A DNA stretch of 64,000 nucleotides, taken from assembly GCF_001436025.1 (NCBI RefSeq), contig NZ_AZEQ01000009.1, forward strand, positions 1 to 64,000, written 5' to 3'. Made by a program: the position numbers and the translations under genes. The notes below the pieces were generated by a model. It was not told the DNA's origin. It saw nothing but the letters and a program-made list of their open reading frames with translations, and ran no database searches. Origin of the DNA: Limosilactobacillus mucosae DSM 13345. Lineage in GTDB: Bacteria > Bacillota > Bacilli > Lactobacillales > Lactobacillaceae. This document shows positions 59,546 to 64,000 of this stretch, piece by piece. Each line of letters begins with the position of its first letter. Within the stretch, counting starts at the first letter, position 1.

Positions 59546-60628
59546 ATGGAAGCCGATAAGTATTTGAAACTGATCGATGAGGAACTGTCGCGGCTCCCAG
59601 ATTATGTTAATGAATATCGCCTTGGAACCAATCATGCCATTACGACGACCTATCAGTATCTGACTGAGATTCGTCGGTTTATGGATTGGCTGCGCACCAG
59701 CGGCCTGGTTGATGCCAAGTCAAACCGAGAAATTCCGACTTCAGTTTTGGAACACCTGCGTCGCGATGACATCATGCTCTATATTGATCATCTGCGCCAT
59801 ACTACCAATGCTCAGGGACGCGTCAATTCACCGACCTCAATCAATCGTTCAATCAATGCCCTGCGCAGTTTGTTCAAGTTTTTGACGATCACTGCTGACA
59901 ACAACGATGGCGAACCCTATTTTGAGCGCAACGTCATGCTCAAAATCAATTCGTTAAATGATACCAAGACCTTGAACTATCGCGCCCATGCTTTGGCCGC
60001 GCATATGTATCGCGGTCAGATGAAGTTTGATTTTATTGATTTTATTGAAAATCGTTATCCCCAGGTCTGCGACAAGCGCTCATTGCCCGCGTACCGGCGT
60101 AATAAGGAACGCGACATCGCGATTGTTGCCTTGATCTTGGGGACTGGAATCCGAGTTTCTGAGACCGCCAACGTCAACGTTAATGATATCAACTGGCAGC
60201 AGCAGATGTTGGACGTTACCCGTAAAGGTGGCCAAAAAGACAGCGTGCCGATTGCTCCGTGGGCAGTCAAATACGTACAGGACTACCGTGATCTGCGTGC
60301 CCAACGTTACGGGGCGACCAAAAAGGACCAGGCCTTCTTTTTGACGGTCTATCAAGGAAAAACGCGGCGGATTACTGCCAATGCCATTGAACGGATGGTT
60401 AAAAAGTATTCGACGGCATTCGGCCATCCCTTGACCCCGCACAAGCTGCGTCACACTTTGGCCTCGGAGCTGTATGACGTAACCAAGGATCAGGTTTTGG
60501 TCTCTCAGCAATTGGGACAAAAAGGCACTTCGGCCACCGATCTCTACACGCACGTTGATCAAAAAGAGCAAAAGGCAGCGTTAAGAGAAATCAGCGAGCA
60601 GGCAAACCAAACGCCGCAAAATGAATAA
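59546..60628 (+). CDS. xerS: Tyrosine recombinase XerS
   Basis: A 360-aa phage-integrase-family protein with an N-terminal SAM-like core-binding domain and a C-terminal catalytic domain. The catalytic residues are visible: Arg in GTGIRVSE, Lys in TRKGGQKD, HKLRH and the Tyr of ATDLYTHVD. The length, N-terminus and the large insert (RAHALAAHMYRGQMKFDFIDF, in outline) fit XerS, which resolves chromosome dimers by itself at difSL. I could not locate a convincing difSL site upstream. A phage integrase is the less likely alternative. Confidence 0.85.
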   Translation: MEADKYLKLIDEELSRLPDYVNEYRLGTNHAITTTYQYLTEIRRFMDWLRTSGLVDAKSNREIPTSVLEHLRRDDIMLYIDHLRHTTNAQGRVNSPTSINRSINALRSLFKFLTITADNNDGEPYFERNVMLKINSLNDTKTLNYRAHALAAHMYRGQMKFDFIDFIENRYPQVCDKRSLPAYRRNKERDIAIVALILGTGIRVSETANVNVNDINWQQQMLDVTRKGGQKDSVPIAPWAVKYVQDYRDLRAQRYGATKKDQAFFLTVYQGKTRRITANAIERMVKKYSTAFGHPLTPHKLRHTLASELYDVTKDQVLVSQQLGQKGTSATDLYTHVDQKEQKAALREISEQANQTPQNE

Positions 60629-60668
60629 TCAAGCTTCTGTCTGGCGATGGCTGGACAGAAGCTTGTTT
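60629..60668 (+). terminator. Terminator of xerS
   Basis: CAAGCTTCTGTC (60630-60641) and GACAGAAGCTTG (60654-60665), 12 perfect pairs, then TTT. Confidence 0.9.
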
Positions 60669-61301
60669 ATTAGCGTTGACTTTACATAATATTCAAAACG
60701 TAATGTTCAATCGAGATGCTTTCAGTTGGTTCTTGTTTTGGAACTGATGATGGTTGTCCCACTGCTCTTTATAAATTCTGCAATCAGATTGCTGCCGTCT
60801 TTTATGATTTTAGCTGGCCAAGAAAGTTGCCGATTCACAAATTAATTTTGCTTGGACGCGTTTAAGGCAACTGGTTAAAATGCTTACGAAACGCTCATTC
60901 GATAATTGCCGCTCAGCCACATTCAAACGACCAACTACCCACGCAGATTAATTTCAGTGCGTCTGAGAGCCAAATTCTGCATTTACCCGGTTTTGGGCCG
61001 ATTTTTAGTGTTAAAACGATAATTGTAAGACACTTTTGATAAAAGAATCTTACACTAAACCGCCATAAATGCCGTTAAATCAAGGTTTTTAATCAGCAGA
61101 AAAATGTGTAAGACTGTTATATGATTATTTTGAAAAATCGGCTTGTTGATTTTTAGCTGTTAATCAGACGGATTTAAAAGCAGACAGCCGGTCAACTCAG
61201 TATAATTAACGTCTACGATATTATGTAAATAAATGTCTGCTTTTAATTTTCATGGCTTTCTTGTATCATTAAAACCATTAATCAAACAAGGATGTGAGAT
61301 T
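60669..61301. other. Gene-free region upstream of the asparaginase gene
   Basis: About 630 bp. It holds overlapping hairpins around 61005-61060 (TTTAGTGT/ACACTAAA and TGTAAGA/TCTTACA) and a third TGTAAGAC at about 61109. The remaining sequence shows no gene I can support. Confidence 0.45.
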
Positions 61302-62285
61302 TTGAAGAATATCGTGATTATTGCAACTGGTGGTACGATTGCCGGCAGTGGCGAAGCTGGCCGGACTACTGAATATCGGGCAGGAACAGTAGCGGTAGCT
61401 GATATCTTAAAGAGCGTGCCCCAACTAGGAAAATTGGCCAATATTGAAATGATTTCTTTAATGAGCGTTGATTCCAATGAAATGGACGAGCAGAAATGGC
61501 TGCAGCTGCGCGAGGTTATCAATCAGCAGGCCGCTCGTGATGATGTGGATGGCATCGTGGTCACGCATGGTACCGATACGATTGAAGAAACCGCCTATTT
61601 TCTAAACTTGACGGTCAATACTGCCAAGCCAGTCGTTTTGACGGGAGCAATGCGGCCGGCAACTGCTACCAGTGCTGATGGTCCCTTCAACATCTACCAA
61701 GCCGTTGCGCTGGCAGCAGATGATCAGACCTATGACTGCGGCGTGGTCTGCCTGTTTTCCAGTACGATCTACTCGGCGCGCGATATTGCCAAGATCAACA
61801 ACTATAAAATCGATGCCTTCAGCAGTCTGAACGATCATGCCGCACTGGGATACATGCGTGACGCTGAGGTCTTTATTACCAGTCGGCCGGTATCAAAACA
61901 CACGATTCACTCCAAGTTCTCACAGCTTGAATATTCAGCATTGCCTAAGGTTGGCGTGGCAGTCTATTACGCTGGGGCCCCGGCTGAAGTTCTGGAACGA
62001 CTGGGACAAGACTGCGATGGATTGGTAGTAATTGGAACCGGGAGCGGCAACTATTCTCAAGCCTGGCGCCAGAAACTGGACGCGTTGGCTGAACGGGGCG
62101 TGGTCGTCGTGCGCAGCTCACGGGTATCAAATTCAATCGTTTTTGACGAACCGATTTTTGACCCGCACGATCACTTTATTGGGGTCAACACCCTCACCTC
62201 TTATAAAGCCAGAATTCTGCTGATGCTTTGTCTGACCCAGACTAACGACATTGCTGCGATTCGGCAGACCTTTTTTAAATACTGA
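61302..62285 (+). CDS. ansA: L-asparaginase (AnsA type)
   Basis: A 327-aa asparaginase with catalytic Thr motifs ATGGTIAGSG (residues 7-16) and VVTHGTDTIEETAYFL, plus LTGAMRPATATSADGPFN. It hydrolyses asparagine to aspartate and ammonia. The lack of a signal peptide suggests a cytosolic enzyme. I start it at TTG 61302, which gives the usual MKNIVIIATGGT start and has AAGGATGTGAG upstream; longer in-frame starts lack such a site. A very strong terminator follows. Confidence 0.9.
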   Translation: MKNIVIIATGGTIAGSGEAGRTTEYRAGTVAVADILKSVPQLGKLANIEMISLMSVDSNEMDEQKWLQLREVINQQAARDDVDGIVVTHGTDTIEETAYFLNLTVNTAKPVVLTGAMRPATATSADGPFNIYQAVALAADDQTYDCGVVCLFSSTIYSARDIAKINNYKIDAFSSLNDHAALGYMRDAEVFITSRPVSKHTIHSKFSQLEYSALPKVGVAVYYAGAPAEVLERLGQDCDGLVVIGTGSGNYSQAWRQKLDALAERGVVVVRSSRVSNSIVFDEPIFDPHDHFIGVNTLTSYKARILLMLCLTQTNDIAAIRQTFFKY

Positions 62286-62289
62286 ACTG

Positions 62290-62336
62290 CTAAGAAGCGA
62301 CCCCTATCTACATTTAGGGGTCGCTTCTTATTTTTA
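62290..62336 (+). terminator. Terminator of the asparaginase gene
   Basis: AAGAAGCGACCCCTA and TAGGGGTCGCTTCTT with an 8-nt loop, then ATTTTT. Confidence 0.95.
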
Positions 62337-62386
62337 CAGTTTATATATTATGTTAAATTATTGCTAACCAATACAGCGCTGCTTTC

Positions 62387-63718
62387 TTAACGGTGCTTCT
62401 CATCTTTGAGGCTGCGCAGATAAGTCGCGTCTTGCCCAACCTCCAGACAGCCCAGATAAGTGCCATCTTCACGACGAACGGCAATGTATTCCAGATGGAT
62501 AAAACGCTCACCATGCAGACTAAACCAAAACTCTTCGCGATCACTGGTCCCCTCATGAAAACTGGTAAGAATTTTCTTAACCTTAGGCTGGGCCTTGGGA
62601 GGATGGCAGTTGTAGACGGATCGCCCAATCACGCTCTTGGTCCGCGGAAAGATGCGATCAGGAATATCTGAATACCAGCGGACCTGATCAGCCGCGTCGA
62701 CAAAGGTCAGATCAACTGGAAGCAGTTTAAAGATCGCGATCAATTCTTCCGGACTCAGCTGACCGGTTGCTAGATCAATTCTGGCTTGTGGATCAACTGG
62801 CAAGTTAGCTGCTGGTTCTTGATGATTTGGCTGAGTGATTTGGTTAACCTGCGCGTCAGTGGCGGCCAGTTGTTTGGCGATTTCATTAAACTGCTGGCCC
62901 AGTGCGGAGTTGGTGGGCTTGTTTGCCGCATCAGTAAGCTCCTGTTCGGTAGGCTGCCAATTGATTGGCGGTGAGATCAGCGTGTAGCCGATTGAATCCT
63001 CATCTGCTCGTACGCGGGCCCAGTCAGCAGGCGTGGCAACCTCAGCAAGCATTGGCAGCATGATGTCTTCTTCTTTAACGATCATTGCCAAGACTTCCTG
63101 AGTGGCTTTTTCTACGGCTGCCTCAATGACGTATTTATCGGGCAACGGCTGCTGATCGACCAGCTGACAGGCTTTTTTGATATAGCCGCGAATGTCGTCG
63201 TCAACGCCCCACATGACCTTGGGCGGTGCCGTAATACCATATTTATCCATTAGTGGAAACAAGGTATTTTCTTTTCTGGCATAATGCCGATCGATGGTCA
63301 TCAGATCTTTTAGGGCCTGCTGCATTCGCTTGAGATATTCGTTCTCCCCGCCATCTTGCTGCCACTTTTTAAGACAGGGCAGCAGTTCATCATTGATTAA
63401 AGAGTCAATGATCTTGTTCTCCAGTTTCAGTGTGTAGACGGGATGCCCAGGAGTATCAAAAGCAGCGGTTGGCTTGCCCGGCGCGATGGCATCCTTAAAC
63501 AGTGCTACATGCACGTTGCATAATTTTTGAATTTCACGTGGGTCCAGACCATTGGCAATCAGCTCTCTTTCGGCTGCCGTAATCTCAGCTACGTCAACGT
63601 TGGCAAATTCTTGATCAAATAACTGCTTGGCCTGATCAAAATTGCCACCATTGCTTAAAAAAGTCAGAATCTTGACCAGCTGCTGCTGACGCTGATGGAG
63701 ATTATGCGGTTCAGTCAT
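62387..63718 (-). CDS. DUF438/hemerythrin-PAS protein
   Basis: A 443-aa protein. It has an N-terminal DUF438 domain, a central hemerythrin-like HHE region (DTPGHPVYTLKLENKIID, DRHYARKENTLFPLMD, EEDIMLPML) with several His/Glu metal ligands, and a C-terminal PAS domain (about 330-440; FKLLPVDLTFVDAADQVRWYSD, GRSVYNCHPPKAQPKVKK, in outline). It is likely a cytosolic sensor of oxygen, nitric oxide or redox state. It overlaps the DUF1858 gene by 8 bp and belongs to the same operon. Confidence 0.88.
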   Translation of the reverse strand: MTEPHNLHQRQQQLVKILTFLSNGGNFDQAKQLFDQEFANVDVAEITAAERELIANGLDPREIQKLCNVHVALFKDAIAPGKPTAAFDTPGHPVYTLKLENKIIDSLINDELLPCLKKWQQDGGENEYLKRMQQALKDLMTIDRHYARKENTLFPLMDKYGITAPPKVMWGVDDDIRGYIKKACQLVDQQPLPDKYVIEAAVEKATQEVLAMIVKEEDIMLPMLAEVATPADWARVRADEDSIGYTLISPPINWQPTEQELTDAANKPTNSALGQQFNEIAKQLAATDAQVNQITQPNHQEPAANLPVDPQARIDLATGQLSPEELIAIFKLLPVDLTFVDAADQVRWYSDIPDRIFPRTKSVIGRSVYNCHPPKAQPKVKKILTSFHEGTSDREEFWFSLHGERFIHLEYIAVRREDGTYLGCLEVGQDATYLRSLKDEKHR

Positions 63719-63947
63719 GGTTAATCACCTCATACCCATTTCGTTTAAAAGTGTCGATTACAAGGTGCTTATCAATATTCATCGCTAGACAGCCCCGATT
63801 GATATTGACGAAACGGCCAACCGTGTCAAGCATCCCAGGAATCTTGATCTTATCAAAGCCGGCTTCGACCATGATAGCGACAAAATCAGGATCCTGTTGG
63901 GCCAGATCGTGTACTGGCCGGCTAAAGTCAACGGTTTTGATGGTCAT
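63711..63947 (-). CDS. DUF1858 domain protein
   Basis: A 78-aa protein of the DUF1858 type: VDFSRPVHDLAQQDPDFVAIM then GFDKIKIPGMLDTVGRFVNINRGC, resembling the small ScdA/RIC N-terminal domain. The ATG at 63947 has GGAGGT upstream. It overlaps the next gene (DUF438) by 8 bp and the preceding frame by about 20 bp, so all three are coupled. It probably works with the hemerythrin protein in iron-sulfur or nitrosative-stress handling, by analogy to RIC proteins (inference). Confidence 0.85.
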   Translation of the reverse strand: MTIKTVDFSRPVHDLAQQDPDFVAIMVEAGFDKIKIPGMLDTVGRFVNINRGCLAMNIDKHLVIDTFKRNGYEVINHD

Positions 63948-64000
63948 GCAGGCTACCTCCAATTCCTAACTGACGGCGTGCTTTGGGCGACATTCTGGCA
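63928..64000 (-). CDS. Partial gene, possible DUF59-type metal-sulfur cluster assembly protein
   Basis: The minus-strand frame entering from the right edge reads ARMSPKARRQLGIGG and ends HQNR at a TGA (63930-63928), overlapping the DUF1858 start by 20 bp. A terminal MSPxARxxLGI resembles the C-terminus of DUF59/SufT-like proteins, which would suit the operon. Only about 24 codons are visible, so this is tentative. Confidence 0.4.
   Translation of the reverse strand, partial: ARMSPKARRQLGIGGSLHDHQNR

Overview
The window looks like chromosome of a heterofermentative lactic acid bacterium, most likely a Limosilactobacillus or close relative. Supporting signs are LPQTG-anchored surface proteins, a malolactic enzyme, a Lactobacillus-type nucleoside deoxyribosyltransferase, a DUF4811/DHA2 efflux pair, a XerS-type recombinase, AGGAGG-type ribosome binding sites and moderate GC. 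I do not assign a species. No rRNA, standard tRNA, insertion sequence or CRISPR array was found.

Layout. 0-4.8 kb: the 3' part of a giant SspB-C2-type repeat adhesin. 4.8-9.3 kb: a plasmid-like accessory island with a Fic protein and a 46-aa partner, a PPP-family phosphatase, a NrdH-like redoxin and a DUF3991/TOPRIM primase-like protein, dotted with a 28-bp inverted repeat. 9.4-13.8 kb: an atypical response regulator, a Cof-type phosphatase, RarA, a short-chain dehydrogenase and a 72-aa protein. 13.9-14.5 kb: a roughly 600-nt gene-free stretch with strong long-range pairing and a tRNA-like 3' domain, ending in a terminator; it is a candidate large ornate RNA of the ROOL/GOLLD kind. 14.5-32 kb: an amidase, malolactic enzyme with its LysR regulator, efflux genes beside a frameshifted TetR, a threonine aldolase, an alcohol dehydrogenase, and NadC coupled to an MFS transporter. 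32-37.4 kb: Tag glycosylase, an AhpD-like protein and a MerR-controlled reductase/cupin operon. 37.7-42.8 kb: an amino acid permease and an NhaP antiporter flanked by two related small-RNA modules, one of which looks like a divergent type I toxin-antitoxin locus. 42.8-64 kb: a bile-salt-hydrolase-family enzyme, PepSY protein, GNAT, proline iminopeptidase, YefM-YoeB, a TetM-like GTPase, two DUF915 hydrolases (one apparently catalytically dead), DegV/DUF1836, AspA, a PgrA-like surface protein, XerS, asparaginase and a DUF1858-DUF438 operon.

Together the genes describe a host-associated fermenter using organic and amino acids (malolactic enzyme, AspA, asparaginase), salvaging nucleosides and NAD precursors, and adhering through sortase-anchored proteins. 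The most unusual items are the large structured RNA (13.9-14.5 kb), the candidate type I toxin-antitoxin module with an orphan copy (41.8-42.1 and 39.4 kb), a 64-bp tandem duplication breaking the TetR beside the efflux pump, and the repeat-punctuated Fic/phosphatase island.
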